Assembly: GCF_001974875.1 (NCBI RefSeq)
Contig: NZ_MTQD01000002.1
Location: forward strand, 186,001 to 250,000
Source of the DNA: Pseudoalteromonas sp. EB27
Lineage (GTDB): Bacteria; Pseudomonadota; Gammaproteobacteria; Enterobacterales; Alteromonadaceae
Direction of reading: 5' to 3'
Length of the DNA: 64,000 nucleotides
The position numbers and the translations under genes were made by a program. Positions 35,526 through 45,569 of the stretch are shown in pieces. The notes beneath the pieces were generated by a model. It had not been told where the DNA came from. It did not search any database and worked only from the letters and a program-made list of their open reading frames with translations. Positions within the stretch are counted from its first letter, which is position 1. The number at the start of each line of letters is the position of its first letter.

Positions 35526-36332
35526 TTACTTAAATGTTGACCATATAGGGGCATGGTCTGACGGTTTTTCAATACCGCGAAGTTCGTAATCAATACCGGT
35601 ATCTATGCAGCGTGCTGCAAGTTCGTTGGTTGCAAGCACTACATCTATACGAAGTCCTCGATTATCTACAAACCCTTTAGAGCGATAGTCAAACCACGAG
35701 TATTGATCGTCTATTTCGGGGTTTTGCTCTCTAAAGGTGTCTTTAAAACCCCAATTAAGTAGTGTTGCAAGCCATTCACGCTCTACCGGTTGGAAAGAAC
35801 ATTTACCTGTTTTTAACCAACGTTTAGCATTTACTTCGCCAATACCAATATCTAAATCGGTGGGTGATATGTTGATATCACCCATGACAATTACATCTTG
35901 ATCGGGTGTGTGGTTGGTTTCAAGGTGTGTCATTAAATCTTTATAAAATTGACGTTTATAAGGGAATTTAGTTTCGTGATTAATATTATCACCTTGTGGG
36001 AAATAGCCATTCATGACAGTAAGGTCGCGACCGTTTTCTTGTTCAATAGTGACGCTTATCATGCGTTTTTGCGATTCATCTGTATCGGTGGCAAAACCTT
36101 TTAAGACCGATTTAGGCTCTTTTTTGCATAACATAGCTACGCCATAATGCGCCTTTTGACCATGAAAGTAGACGTGATATCCCATTTTTTGTACATCTTC
36201 TAATGGGAATGCTTCGTCGTGAACTTTAATCTCTTGCAAGCCAATAACGTCTGGTTGATGTTTGTCGATAATTGCTTGTAATTGGTGAAGACGAGCACGC
36301 AGACCATTGATATTGAAAGAAATCACTTTCAT
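35526..36332 (-). CDS. xthA: Exodeoxyribonuclease III
   Basis: A 268-residue EEP-family nuclease for AP-site repair and 3' end cleaning, the same length as E. coli Xth. Key residues are Asn in [10 protein letters not shown], Glu in GLQEIKVHD, catalytic Asp and Asn in [13 protein letters not shown] and the terminal [14 protein letters not shown] with Asp-His. The start at 36332 begins [11 protein letters not shown] with TTTTAAGGTAAA upstream; the frame to 36395 adds a non-homologous leader. It heads an operon with the permease and rlmA. Confidence 0.95.
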   Translation of the reverse strand: MKVISFNINGLRARLHQLQAIIDKHQPDVIGLQEIKVHDEAFPLEDVQKMGYHVYFHGQKAHYGVAMLCKKEPKSVLKGFATDTDESQKRMISVTIEQENGRDLTVMNGYFPQGDNINHETKFPYKRQFYKDLMTHLETNHTPDQDVIVMGDINISPTDLDIGIGEVNAKRWLKTGKCSFQPVEREWLATLLNWGFKDTFREQNPEIDDQYSWFDYRSKGFVDNRGLRIDVVLATNELAARCIDTGIDYELRGIEKPSDHAPIWSTFK

Positions 36333-36572
36333 AAAATTTACCTTAAAATTGGTTCTATTTAATAGCTTAAATTGTATCAGTAAATACGCGTACATAACAT
36401 GACTGAATTGAGATAATAGCTGCGTAAATGTTGATCAAATGATGGGTAAAGTTTAAACATTGTGAATACAATATTAATTATTTAAATAAATAAAAAATTC
36501 AATTGAACTTAACTTTATTGAATATATAATGCGCGAAATTCACTTGTTTAGCTCGTTCAAATAGGATCTCTC

Positions 36573-37004
36573 ATGAAAACACAACTACTTTTAGCCACTG
36601 CTTTACTAGCATCTGCAACTGCGTCAGCACAAAGCAATACTTACTTTAGCCAAGATAACAAAATTGAGTCTAAGTTATGCGTACTAAGTGCAAACGAAGG
36701 CTTTAGCGTTGCTCGTAAAGAAGCTGCCCAGCACGGTGTTTACCTATCTCGTTTTTCTAAAAGCATTTTATGTAATGGCGAAGATATTCGTGATATTGCT
36801 AAAAAAACGACATTAAGCAACGCATCAGTTGAGAAAGTAGAAGTATTTGCAAAAGACGCTCAACAAGAAACTCAACTATGTATGACGGCTTTAAAACAAG
36901 GTTTAGCACCTGTTCGTCAAAAAATTGGTAACCTGAACTCATTAAAATGTAATGGTCAAAACGTTACTGAGTTTGTTAAGCGCTACCAAAACGCAGCAAT
37001 CTAA
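36573..37004 (+). CDS. DUF3718 family exported protein
   Basis: A 143-residue secreted protein with a signal peptide (about 1-19, ending ATASA). It holds two similar halves, each with a Cys pair: KLCVLSANEGFSVARK...ILCNGEDI and QLCMTALKQGLAPVRQK...LKCNGQNV, suggesting a duplicated domain with two disulfides. This is the DUF3718 pattern; function unknown. TAGGAT lies 9 bp before the start; a terminator follows. Confidence 0.8.
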   Translation: MKTQLLLATALLASATASAQSNTYFSQDNKIESKLCVLSANEGFSVARKEAAQHGVYLSRFSKSILCNGEDIRDIAKKTTLSNASVEKVEVFAKDAQQETQLCMTALKQGLAPVRQKIGNLNSLKCNGQNVTEFVKRYQNAAI

Positions 37005-37033
37005 TTGTTAGCTTAACTATATAAGTAAAATTG

Positions 37034-37063
37034 AAATACCTGGTTTTTACCGGGTATTTTTTT
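37034..37063 (+). terminator. Terminator after the DUF3718 gene
   Basis: AAATACC and GGTATTT flank a hairpin with one mismatch and a T-rich loop, ending in T7, 30 bp after the stop. Confidence 0.85.
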
Positions 37064-37230
37064 GCAAAAATTACAAGGTAGTTTGCAAAGCTTGCAAGCT
37101 TAACTTATTGAAACTGCTTAATAAATATACCGAATGAGATTAAGTTATTGATTATTATAAGTTAACTATTATTGGCATTAGATTTGTATTAGTTAAAGTG
37201 ACATTTAATTAATTACGAAGGATACGTCTT

Positions 37231-37752
37231 ATGAAAAAGTTAACATTAGCAGCCACTATTTTAGCATCATTAAGCCTAGCGGCTTGTTCATCTAATCAAG
37301 GTCTTGAAAGAATAGACAGTGACTTTGCAAGTTTAGATAATGATAGCGATGGCTACATCTCAAAAGTTGAAGCTGATGACGATAGCATTTGGGGTCACTT
37401 TTCAAATATTGATACCAATATGGATAACGAAATTAGCCGCAAAGAATTTAACACTTACATGAAGTTAAACAATGGTAAAGTAGCTACTGATTCTGAAGTA
37501 AGTGAGTCGGCATTTAAAGCTGAAATTGCTAAATTCGATAAAATTGAAAGCAGCTTTGCAAGTCTAGATAACGACAGCAATGGCTATATCTCGGTAGTTG
37601 AAGGTAACGATGATGATATTTCAAATCATTTTGGTTATATGGATAAAAACCAAGATAAGCGGATCAGTAAAAGCGAGTTTATGGGTTACATTAAAAAATA
37701 CGGTAACGCAGTAGCTGAAGATGATGCATTAGAAGCCATTAAACATAGTTAA
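37231..37752 (+). CDS. EF-hand calcium-binding lipoprotein
   Basis: A 173-residue lipoprotein (lipobox LAAC, Cys near residue 19). It carries four EF-hand loops: DNDSDGYISKVE and DTNMDNEISRKE in the first half, DNDSNGYISVVE and DKNQDKRISKSE in the second. The halves are alike (DFASLDNDSDGYIS and SFASLDNDSNGYIS), indicating an internal duplication. Loops have Asp/Asn at positions 1, 3 and 5 and Glu at 12, so calcium binding is likely. GAAGGA is a good ribosome site. Role unknown, possibly envelope calcium sensing. It sits directly before scpB. Confidence 0.88.
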   Translation: MKKLTLAATILASLSLAACSSNQGLERIDSDFASLDNDSDGYISKVEADDDSIWGHFSNIDTNMDNEISRKEFNTYMKLNNGKVATDSEVSESAFKAEIAKFDKIESSFASLDNDSNGYISVVEGNDDDISNHFGYMDKNQDKRISKSEFMGYIKKYGNAVAEDDALEAIKHS

Positions 37753-37779
37753 TAGTTGTCATTTTAATAAGCAACAAAG

Positions 37780-37806
37780 AAGCCAGTGCTAGTCACTGGC
37801 TTTTTT
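37780..37806 (+). terminator. Terminator after the EF-hand gene
   Basis: AAGCCAGTG and CACTGGC(TT) form a stem with a 5-base loop and T8. It separates the EF-hand gene from the scpB-rluB unit. Confidence 0.88.
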
Positions 37807-37903
37807 GTGTTTTAAATTTAGTTATTTGATAGATATATTTTCCTAGTTTGGTGTTGTTCTGTCATAATAGATGGCTGTGTATTTTTATTTGTTAAGAGTG
37901 TGT

Positions 37904-38494
37904 ATGGCGGGTCGACGAATTAGTGATGAACAACTAGTTGAGATCATTGAAGCAGCTATTTTTGTTGCAGATAAGCCTGTTAGTAAACGCCACCTTAAAG
38001 ACATCGTATTAATAGATTTAGCTATTTCTATGGCACGAATAAATGACGCAATAGATACAATACAAGAACATTTTCAAACTCGTGGTATTCGCTTAGTTGA
38101 GGTTGGTAGTGGGTATCGGTTTCAGGCATGCAGTAGTTTAAGCCCTTGGTTAAATAACTTGTGGCAAGAACGTGCACCAAAATACTCGCGTGCTTTACTG
38201 GAAACATTATCACTTATAGCATACAGGCAGCCCATTACACGCGGCGAAATTGAGCAAGTAAGAGGTGTTACTACGGGTTCGAATATTATTAAAACCTTAC
38301 TCGAAAGAGAGTGGGTTAAAGTGGTAGGGCATAAAGAGGTTCCGGGTAAGCCGGCTTTATATGCAACTACTAAGCAATTTTTAGATTATTTTTCGTTAAC
38401 TGGGCTTGAAAATTTACCTGCGTTGCCAACAGAGCAGCAAAGTAAAATTAACCAGTTATTGAGCGATCCTTCTGTGAGAGAACCATCCGAATGA
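37904..38494 (+). CDS. scpB: Segregation and condensation protein B
   Basis: A 196-residue winged-helix protein that dimerises and binds ScpA in the SMC complex. Conserved blocks are [35 protein letters not shown] and [20 protein letters not shown]. The start at 37904 ([10 protein letters not shown]) has AAGAG 6 bp before; an ATG at 37871 would add an unrelated 11-residue extension. It overlaps rluB by 4 bp (ATGA). Its usual partner scpA is not next to it. Confidence 0.93.
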   Translation: MAGRRISDEQLVEIIEAAIFVADKPVSKRHLKDIVLIDLAISMARINDAIDTIQEHFQTRGIRLVEVGSGYRFQACSSLSPWLNNLWQERAPKYSRALLETLSLIAYRQPITRGEIEQVRGVTTGSNIIKTLLEREWVKVVGHKEVPGKPALYATTKQFLDYFSLTGLENLPALPTEQQSKINQLLSDPSVREPSE

Positions 38495-39363
38495 GTATTA
38501 TACAAGGTGAAAAGTTACAAAAAGTCTTAGCCCGTGCAGGCGTAGGCTCACGCCGTGAAATGGAAAAATACATTGACGCAAACCGCGTTAGTGTAAACGG
38601 TAAAGTGGCAAAGTTAGGTGACCGTGTTGAAGAAACCGATTTGATTCGTGTTGACGGACACAGTGTAAAAATTGAAGAAAAAGCAGACCGAATCTGTCGT
38701 GTGATTATGTATAACAAACCAGAAGGTGAGTTAAGCACACGTAAAGATCCTGAAGGACGTCGTACTGTATTTGACCGACTTCCGCGTATTGATGGCGATC
38801 GCTGGATTGCGGTTGGTCGACTAGACGTTAATACATCAGGTTTGATGCTCTTTACAAACGATGGTGAACTGGCAAACCGTTTAATGCACCCAAGCTATGA
38901 AGTAGAGCGTGAATACTCTGCGCGTGTATTTGGTGAAGTAACCAATGAAACGGTTAAAAACTTACTACGCGGTGTTGAGCTTGAAGATGGTCCAGCTAAA
39001 TTCACGACTGTAACCCCTATGGGTGGTGAAGGCGTTAACCGATGGTTTAACGTAACGTTAAATGAAGGACGTAACCGTGAAGTTCGTCGTTTATGGCAGT
39101 CTCAAGATGCGGAAGTATCTCGTCTTATTCGTATTCGTTACGGTAAACTAGAGCTTGATAAGCGGGTGCCACAAGGTGGTTGGATGGAGTATGATTTAGA
39201 AACAGTTAACTACTTGCGTAAAACCGTTAAATTAGGCCGCGAAACACAAACTAAGCTTTCTGTTATGCCTGAAAAACGCAAAGATAAACGCGCTAAAATC
39301 AACCAAATTCGTAAAGCAGTTAAAAAACACAATCAGCGTGTTAAGCCGACTAAACGTAAATAA
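38491..39363 (+). CDS. rluB: 23S rRNA pseudouridine(2605) synthase
   Basis: A 290-residue RsuA-family pseudouridine synthase. The N-terminal S4 domain ([21 protein letters not shown], about 7-27) precedes the catalytic [19 protein letters not shown] with the essential Asp, and [11 protein letters not shown] basic C-terminal tail ([13 protein letters not shown]) follows, typical of RluB. It is translationally coupled to scpB. Confidence 0.94.
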   Translation: MSIIQGEKLQKVLARAGVGSRREMEKYIDANRVSVNGKVAKLGDRVEETDLIRVDGHSVKIEEKADRICRVIMYNKPEGELSTRKDPEGRRTVFDRLPRIDGDRWIAVGRLDVNTSGLMLFTNDGELANRLMHPSYEVEREYSARVFGEVTNETVKNLLRGVELEDGPAKFTTVTPMGGEGVNRWFNVTLNEGRNREVRRLWQSQDAEVSRLIRIRYGKLELDKRVPQGGWMEYDLETVNYLRKTVKLGRETQTKLSVMPEKRKDKRAKINQIRKAVKKHNQRVKPTKRK

Positions 39364-39386
39364 TCAATTAGTTATTTATTGAACAC

Positions 39387-39413
39387 AAAAAAGCCGCTAA
39401 TTGCGGCTTTTTT
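39387..39413. terminator. Terminator between rluB and yciK
   Basis: AAGCCGC and GCGGCTT form a stem with a 5-base loop, with A6 and T6 on the flanks. It should stop transcription from both convergent genes. Confidence 0.9.
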
Positions 39414-39444
39414 AATGTGCTGTTTAAATTATTTAAACTCTAAA

Positions 39445-40191
39445 TTACTTTTTTACTTGAGCATCTAACGATTCGCCATTCACTTCACTTGAATCGTCAC
39501 TCATTAGATATAAATATGTAGGCATTAAATCCTCTGGTGTAGCAAGCGTTTCTCTATCTTCGCCAGGGTATGCAGCTGCACGCATAGAGGTACGCGTTGC
39601 ACCTGGGTTAATACAGTTTATACGAATATTCGTTTTACCTACTTCACATGCCCATGTTTGCATCATACCTTCTACTGCGAATTTTGAGATGGCATAAGGC
39701 CCCCAAAATTCACGACCTTTGCGGCCTACACCTGATGACGTGAATACTATCGATGCATTATCAGACTTACGAAGAACAGGAAAAAGTGCTTTAGTGATCA
39801 TTGCTTGTGCAGTCACGTTTACTTTCATTATGTTTTCGAACGTAGATGAGCAAAAATGTTCAAGCGGACCGAGTGACCCTAAAATACCTGCATTATTAAG
39901 CAATCCATCAAGGCGTCCAAACTGATATTCGATTGTTGCAGCAAGGTCACGGTAGTTTTGCTTCGTAGCGCCTTTTAAATCCATAGGGACTATTGCAGGT
40001 TTAGGGTAGCCAGCATTAACAATTTCATCGTAAACACATTCAAGTTTATTAGTTGTTTTTCCTAATAAGATAACTGTAGCGCCGTATTTTGCATACGTAA
40101 TTGCTGCAACTCGGCCAATACCATCACCGGCGCCTGTTATTAAAATAACTTTATCTTTAAGTGCGTTTTCAGCTGCTTGATATGTGTGCAT
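39445..40191 (-). CDS. yciK: YciK family short-chain dehydrogenase
   Basis: A 248-residue SDR of the YciK type. The nucleotide motif TGAGDGIGR (about 20-28), the NNAGILGSLGPLEHF segment, catalytic Ser in VFTSSGVGRKG, YAISK with Tyr and Lys, and the INCINPGATRTSMRAAAYPGE block match E. coli YciK closely. Substrate unknown. In enterobacteria yciK is next to rluB and sohB; here its reading direction is opposite to rluB and a lipase gene separates it from sohB. Confidence 0.92.
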   Translation of the reverse strand: MHTYQAAENALKDKVILITGAGDGIGRVAAITYAKYGATVILLGKTTNKLECVYDEIVNAGYPKPAIVPMDLKGATKQNYRDLAATIEYQFGRLDGLLNNAGILGSLGPLEHFCSSTFENIMKVNVTAQAMITKALFPVLRKSDNASIVFTSSGVGRKGREFWGPYAISKFAVEGMMQTWACEVGKTNIRINCINPGATRTSMRAAAYPGEDRETLATPEDLMPTYLYLMSDDSSEVNGESLDAQVKK

Positions 40192-40397
40192 AAAAGTACC
40201 AATTCATATAATTTTTTTGATTTTAACATAGCGAAACGTGAAGTAATCGAATTTATTGTAAAATTAGGTGGCGAAAATAGAAACTTTACGTTAAGTTTAA
40301 CTGGTCTAATGTCTCATTAATAATCTGATTACATTGTTTTAACTTAATACACTGATTAAACACACTATAAAAATAAAATACGTGCGGAGCCAACAAT

Positions 40398-42827
40398 ATG
40401 AAAAAAATGCTACTTTCACTCTCGGTTACAGCAGCTTTAGCAGGCTGTGGCGGTGGAGAAACGTTAACAGATGTCAAAAACGACACAGCACCAGTCATTC
40501 CTACAGCAACAGTTACATTTGACCCAGCGGCAGGTATCTTATCAGTTCCTAATGATTTATTAATGAGCGGAACTCAAGACGGTACACTTAATATTCCTGG
40601 AGAATTAGATGACAATAATGTGTCTATTTCGCGCGCAGCTTATGCAGACCCTCAACTTGCACTAGGTGCACTTGATGGTTGGTCTTCGCAGGTTCCTTAT
40701 AAAATCGATTTAACATTCCCACCAAATGTTAGCTTAGATGAAACGTCTGCTGGAACACCTGGTACAGTAAGAATTTTTGAAGTTGTAATGGGTGCAAGCT
40801 TAACTGACGCAGAATGTTCAGTTGTAGCTGCCGGTACAGCTTGTAAATTGGTCGGTGAGCTTACTTTTGGTGTTGACTTTGTTACTCAAGCTTCTGGTGA
40901 TGCCGTTGCAATTATTCCTTTAAAACCATTTACGGCAGGTAGCTCATACATCAATGTATTAACTACAGGGCTTAAAGATTCATTAGGGCGTTCTATTGAG
41001 CCTTCTTCTACTTATGGATTGGTTAAACAAGAAGCGCCATTAATTACAGAAGCCCAACTTGGTTTGCAGGGGGCTGTTAACAGTTACGAAAATGTAGTAG
41101 TTAGCTCAGGCGATATCACAAAAGAAGATATTATTTTTTCTAGTGCGATGACTATTCAATCAGCAGGTCCTGTACTTGGGACAATTAAAAAGTTACTAGC
41201 TGCAAGCTTGCAAGAGCCAGCTTTACCAACGCCTGCACTTCAAGTTCCTGAACAACCTATGGTAAATGTACAACAAGTATTTGCTTCTCAGGGTGTAGAA
41301 GTCTCTGCTGCATTCTCTGGTGTGCAATATCAAAAAGGTAGCATTATGTTACCGATGTATTTAGGTACACCAACGGGTACTGATATTAGTGATTTAAGTG
41401 ATACATATTGGCAAGGTATGTGTGATAACGCGGTGGCAATAATTGGTTACAAGGCCGTTGCAGGCGATGCATTTCCTGCAGATCCTATTAGTGAAAATGA
41501 TGGTTTATGTTCTGCATTAAGTGACGGACAATTACGTGACTTAGGACTAGACAGCACACGTCATTTAACAAAATACAACTCAATTCCAAAAGTACAAAGC
41601 ATGGCAAATGTGCCAGTGCAAGTTACTAAACCTATTTTACCGATAATTAATGGTGTTCGTGCACAGTTACAATTAGATCCTATCGCTATGCCTGAAGGTG
41701 GATGGCCTGTTGTTATTATGCAGCACGGTATTACAACACAAAAAGAAAGTATGCTTGCTTTAACTGCCCAACTTTCTATTCAAGGCTTTGCAACAGTTGC
41801 TATTGACCATCCAAGACATGGTGAGCGTGGAATAGATGTTGATGGTGATGGAACTGACGACTTCAATGCAACTACAGGTTCTGTGCTTAGTTACATGAAC
41901 TTAAGTTCATTACTGGTTGCACGTGATAGCTTACGTCAATCAGCAGCTGATTTATTAGGCCTTCGTTTAGGTTTAAACTTTATTAACGATTCAACTATTA
42001 ATAGTAAAGACGTTACCTATATCGGGCATTCGCTAGGTTCGATTGTTGCTCCAGCCTTTATTGCTCAAGCTAACACGCCAATAGCCGAGACGCTTGATCC
42101 GCTATTTAATGTAAACACGGTAGCTCTTGCAAGTGGTGGTGGCGGTATAGCAAGCTTCTTACTTGAATCTGCTGCGTTTGGTCCATTTATTCAAGGTTCA
42201 GTACTTTCACAAGCCGGTACAACAGAAGCTGATGAATTTACTGCATACTTACAAGCTGATGCAGTGTCTAACTGTGGTGCACTATTGCCAGATATGGAAG
42301 CATATTTAACTTGTGGTTATAACGAGTATGTAGCTTCTTTAACTACAGCTGGTGAAACAAGTAAGCTTACTAATATTCAAGGAGTGTTTACTCAGTTTGC
42401 ATTTGCTGCACAAACAGCGCTAGATAGTGGCGATCCAACTAACTACGCAGCTACTGTAAAAGCATTAGGTACTCCTGTTTATACTAATGTTGTTGTGGGT
42501 GATGGTGTTGATAACAAGCCTGACCAAGTGATACCACCAATGGCAGCTAATAATCCTATTTCTGGCACAATTCCATTAGCTAACTTGATGGGTCTTGAAA
42601 CAGTAAGTACTTCGCAAGCATTGAGTGAAACACCAGCAAGCTATTTAGTTAAATTTACCAAAGGGCATCATGGTTCTATATTAACACCAGCTCAAGATGC
42701 TGCGCAGGCTGCAACTGTTGAAGGCAGTGCTGCTGCTAATGCAGAAATGCAGTTGCAAGTAGCGACTTACTTAGCTGCTCGAGGACGGATGTTATTAGTT
42801 TCCAACCCTGAGGTTGTGACTGATTAA
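40398..42827 (+). CDS. Surface lipoprotein lipase of the VolA/Pla-1/cef type
   Basis: An 809-residue lipoprotein: lipobox LAGC near residue 16 (AALAGCGGGE). An N-terminal lipase-associated beta domain (to about 420) is followed by an alpha/beta-hydrolase domain with VVIMQHGITTQKES, DHPRHGERG and the nucleophile elbow GHSLGS (about 548). A late FTKGHHGSIL may contain the catalytic His. Related Vibrio VolA is a surface-exposed lysophospholipase. Monocistronic, GCGGAGC ribosome site, followed by a terminator. Marine bacteria could use it to take fatty acids from lipids. Confidence 0.88.
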   Translation: MKKMLLSLSVTAALAGCGGGETLTDVKNDTAPVIPTATVTFDPAAGILSVPNDLLMSGTQDGTLNIPGELDDNNVSISRAAYADPQLALGALDGWSSQVPYKIDLTFPPNVSLDETSAGTPGTVRIFEVVMGASLTDAECSVVAAGTACKLVGELTFGVDFVTQASGDAVAIIPLKPFTAGSSYINVLTTGLKDSLGRSIEPSSTYGLVKQEAPLITEAQLGLQGAVNSYENVVVSSGDITKEDIIFSSAMTIQSAGPVLGTIKKLLAASLQEPALPTPALQVPEQPMVNVQQVFASQGVEVSAAFSGVQYQKGSIMLPMYLGTPTGTDISDLSDTYWQGMCDNAVAIIGYKAVAGDAFPADPISENDGLCSALSDGQLRDLGLDSTRHLTKYNSIPKVQSMANVPVQVTKPILPIINGVRAQLQLDPIAMPEGGWPVVIMQHGITTQKESMLALTAQLSIQGFATVAIDHPRHGERGIDVDGDGTDDFNATTGSVLSYMNLSSLLVARDSLRQSAADLLGLRLGLNFINDSTINSKDVTYIGHSLGSIVAPAFIAQANTPIAETLDPLFNVNTVALASGGGGIASFLLESAAFGPFIQGSVLSQAGTTEADEFTAYLQADAVSNCGALLPDMEAYLTCGYNEYVASLTTAGETSKLTNIQGVFTQFAFAAQTALDSGDPTNYAATVKALGTPVYTNVVVGDGVDNKPDQVIPPMAANNPISGTIPLANLMGLETVSTSQALSETPASYLVKFTKGHHGSILTPAQDAAQAATVEGSAAANAEMQLQVATYLAARGRMLLVSNPEVVTD

Positions 42828-42851
42828 TAACCAGTAAAATAATTAACCTTT

Positions 42852-42879
42852 AAAAGCCACTGAAAAGTGGCTTTTTTTT
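42852..42879 (+). terminator. Terminator after the lipase gene
   Basis: AAAAGCCACT and AGTGGCTTTT form a 10-bp stem around four A, ending in T8. Confidence 0.92.
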
Positions 42880-42927
42880 GCTTTAAAGCATGCTAAATTA
42901 GCTGAAATTTATAAATGGAGAAACCAG

Positions 42928-43944
42928 TTGGAATTTTTATACGAATACGGTTTGTTTTTTGCTAAAACAGTTACTTTTGTTATCGCTATAGCAGTTATTT
43001 TAATGCTAATAGTTGGCGCTGCGGTTAAGCCAAAGGCCAAAAAAGGTGAAGTACAAATTGACGATATATCAGAGCAGTTAGTTGAACTTAAAGAGAGTTT
43101 TTTACAAAATACGTTGGGCAAAAAAGAGCTTAAAGCGCATCAAAAACAACTTAAATCAAAAAGTAAAAAAGCAGATAAAGATGAGCCTAAACCTCGTTTA
43201 TATGTAATTGACTTTGTGGGTAGTATGGATGCTCACGAAGTAGAAAGTTTACGAGAAGAAATAACGGCGATTATCTCTATTGCCGATCCAAGTAAAGACA
43301 AAGTACTTATTCGTTTAGAAAGTGGTGGTGGAGTTGTACATGGCTATGGACTTGCTGCATCTCAGTTACAGCGTATTAAAAGTGCGGGTATTCCCCTGAG
43401 TGTTGCAATTGATAAAGTAGCAGCAAGTGGTGGTTACATGATGGCGTGTGTTGCGGATGAGATACTTGCAGCCCCTTTTGCAATAGTTGGATCTATTGGT
43501 GTGATAGCTCAAATACCTAACTTTAATAAAATATTAAAGAAAAATGATGTTGAATTTGAGCAAATAACAGCAGGTGAATTTAAACGCACACTTACTTTAT
43601 TTGGTGAAAACACAGATAAGGCCCGTGAAAAATTTCGTGAAGAAATTGAACAAACACATGATTTATTTAAAACGTTTGTAAGCACTCAACGTCCAAGCTT
43701 AGATATAAACTTAGTTGCGACAGGTGAGCATTGGTTTGCAACTCAAGCGATTGATAAAGGCTTGGTAGACGTGATAAAAACAAGTGATGATGCATTGCTA
43801 GAGCAGCAACATGAGCGCCAAATTTATAAGATTAAATACAAAGTTAAAAAAGGGTTGAGCGATAAACTAGCTCTTGGTTTGAGTAGTGGTGTAAATAAAG
43901 TGGGAATAAACTTACTTTCTAAGTTTAAGTCGTTAAATCCTTAG
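42928..43944 (+). CDS. sohB: Inner-membrane protease SohB
   Basis: A 338-residue S49-family serine protease of the inner membrane. An N-terminal helix (about 8-30) precedes a charged linker and the protease domain, with LRLESGGGVVHGYGLAASQL-like core, the Ser region DKVAASGGYMMACVAD and the Lys-containing KRTLTLFGE. The start is TTG at 42928 with TGGAG 8 bp upstream; the protein begins MEFLYEYGLFFAKTVT, matching E. coli SohB. Membrane-protein quality control is the presumed role. Confidence 0.94.
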   Translation: MEFLYEYGLFFAKTVTFVIAIAVILMLIVGAAVKPKAKKGEVQIDDISEQLVELKESFLQNTLGKKELKAHQKQLKSKSKKADKDEPKPRLYVIDFVGSMDAHEVESLREEITAIISIADPSKDKVLIRLESGGGVVHGYGLAASQLQRIKSAGIPLSVAIDKVAASGGYMMACVADEILAAPFAIVGSIGVIAQIPNFNKILKKNDVEFEQITAGEFKRTLTLFGENTDKAREKFREEIEQTHDLFKTFVSTQRPSLDINLVATGEHWFATQAIDKGLVDVIKTSDDALLEQQHERQIYKIKYKVKKGLSDKLALGLSSGVNKVGINLLSKFKSLNP

Positions 43945-43985
43945 ATTAGAATCTTTTCAGGATTCAGTTTAATTATTTTTACTCG

Positions 43986-44021
43986 AAAAAAAACCTTGAT
44001 GGATTCCATCAAGGTTTTTTT
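43986..44021. terminator. Terminator between sohB and the symporter gene
   Basis: AAACCTTGATGG and CCATCAAGGTTT form a 12-bp perfect stem with a 3-base loop, with A- and T-runs for both convergent genes. Confidence 0.93.
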
Positions 44022-44040
44022 ATAGCTGTATAAATGTAGC

Positions 44041-45375
44041 TTATGAATCAATAGATTTATGATAATCCTCTAAATCTTTAGCTGCATTAGGGTCGTTGAA
44101 GATGCTCTCATCAAGCTCACCTTCAGACTTGGCAACAACACAGGTAACCATACAATCGCCGGTTACGTTAACTGCTGTACGTGTCATATCAAGTAATCTA
44201 TCTACACCGATAATAATTGCAATCCCTTCTACAGGTAAGCCAACTTGGTTAAGTACCATTGCGAGCATTATTAAACCAACACCAGGTACACCTGCTGTAC
44301 CTACAGAGGCAAGTGTTGCTGTTAATATAACCATTAGATAATCAGATATTGTTAAATCAACACTAAACACTTGTGCAATAAACACGGTAGCCACACCTTG
44401 CATGATAGCGGTGCCATCCATGTTAATGGTCGCGCCTAGAGGGATAGTGAATGAGGCAACGGAGTTGTTAGCGCCTAGCTTTTTAGTTGCTGTTTCAAGT
44501 GTAATAGGCATAGTTGCGCTTGAGCTTGAAGTACTAAATGCAAATAAGCATGTGTGCTTCATTTTTGCTAAGAAAATAAGTGGGTTTAAGCCTGTAAGTA
44601 CTTTTAGTAATACGGTGTAATTTACAAGCGCATGTAATAACAGTGCTAACACTACAACGCCAAAGTATTTGGCTAAGCTCACAATTAAGTTAAGCTCAAT
44701 TGTTGTGAACAGTTTTGCCATTAAAAAGAATACGCCATAAGGGGCAATATTCATTAAAAGCGTAACTAGTTTTAAAATCACAGTGTTTAAATCTTCAAAT
44801 ACGGTAGCAACACGTTTTCCCGCCTTCCCACTCAATGCCATTGCTACACCAAATAAAAGTGCAAACACAATAACTTGAAGCATATTGCCTTTGGCCATGG
44901 CTTCAAAAGGATTTGTAGGAAACATATCTATAATTACACGGGCAAGAGTAGGCGCTTCTTTAGCATCATAAGTTGCATTAGATGGCAAGCTGATGCCTTC
45001 ACCAGGGCTAAATAATAAGGCAAGCGTAATTGCTACTGTTATAGCAATAGCTGTAGTCAATAAATATAAACCAATAGATTTACCACCTAATCGACCTAGT
45101 TTTTTAGGGTCGCTTAAGCTACAGGTACCACAAACAAGCGATACAAAAACAAGAGGCACAACTAACATTTTCAAGCTGGCAATAAATATTTGACCACCAA
45201 CATGGAAAATACCATCAACAAAAAAGGCTTTAATTGGCAAAGAGAATAACCCAAGTGGTATTAGATAATCGTCTTCACCAGCTAATATAGCCTGAAATAT
45301 AAAACCTACTGCAACCCCAAGCGCCATACCAATCATGATGCGAGTGGTTAAACTCATTGAACGGATTTTTGACAT
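44041..45375 (-). CDS. Dicarboxylate/amino-acid:cation symporter (DAACS family)
   Basis: A 444-residue secondary transporter with eight helices and two re-entrant hairpins. It has the serine-rich hairpin FSTSSSSATMPITLE (about 284-298), the NMDGTAIMQG sodium-site motif (about 320) and the DRLLDMTRTAVNVTGD motif (about 397) that binds acidic substrate. These place it with GltP/GltT/DctA. Whether it takes glutamate, aspartate or C4-dicarboxylates is not decided. Convergent with sohB. Confidence 0.92.
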   Translation of the reverse strand: MSKIRSMSLTTRIMIGMALGVAVGFIFQAILAGEDDYLIPLGLFSLPIKAFFVDGIFHVGGQIFIASLKMLVVPLVFVSLVCGTCSLSDPKKLGRLGGKSIGLYLLTTAIAITVAITLALLFSPGEGISLPSNATYDAKEAPTLARVIIDMFPTNPFEAMAKGNMLQVIVFALLFGVAMALSGKAGKRVATVFEDLNTVILKLVTLLMNIAPYGVFFLMAKLFTTIELNLIVSLAKYFGVVVLALLLHALVNYTVLLKVLTGLNPLIFLAKMKHTCLFAFSTSSSSATMPITLETATKKLGANNSVASFTIPLGATINMDGTAIMQGVATVFIAQVFSVDLTISDYLMVILTATLASVGTAGVPGVGLIMLAMVLNQVGLPVEGIAIIIGVDRLLDMTRTAVNVTGDCMVTCVVAKSEGELDESIFNDPNAAKDLEDYHKSIDS

Positions 45376-45569
45376 ATTTCCTGATCTACATTTTTATAAA
45401 TTTGCCATAGACTACCAGCAAGGAAATATTTACTACAGAAAAAGTTAGTATTTATTTAAAAATATTTTGCACAAAAAAGTAATAAAAAACTGTGATTTTA
45501 GACTAAGTTATAGGTTAATATTAAGTGTAAATTAATTTTGATTATAATAACAACGCTAGGGAGAGGTTC

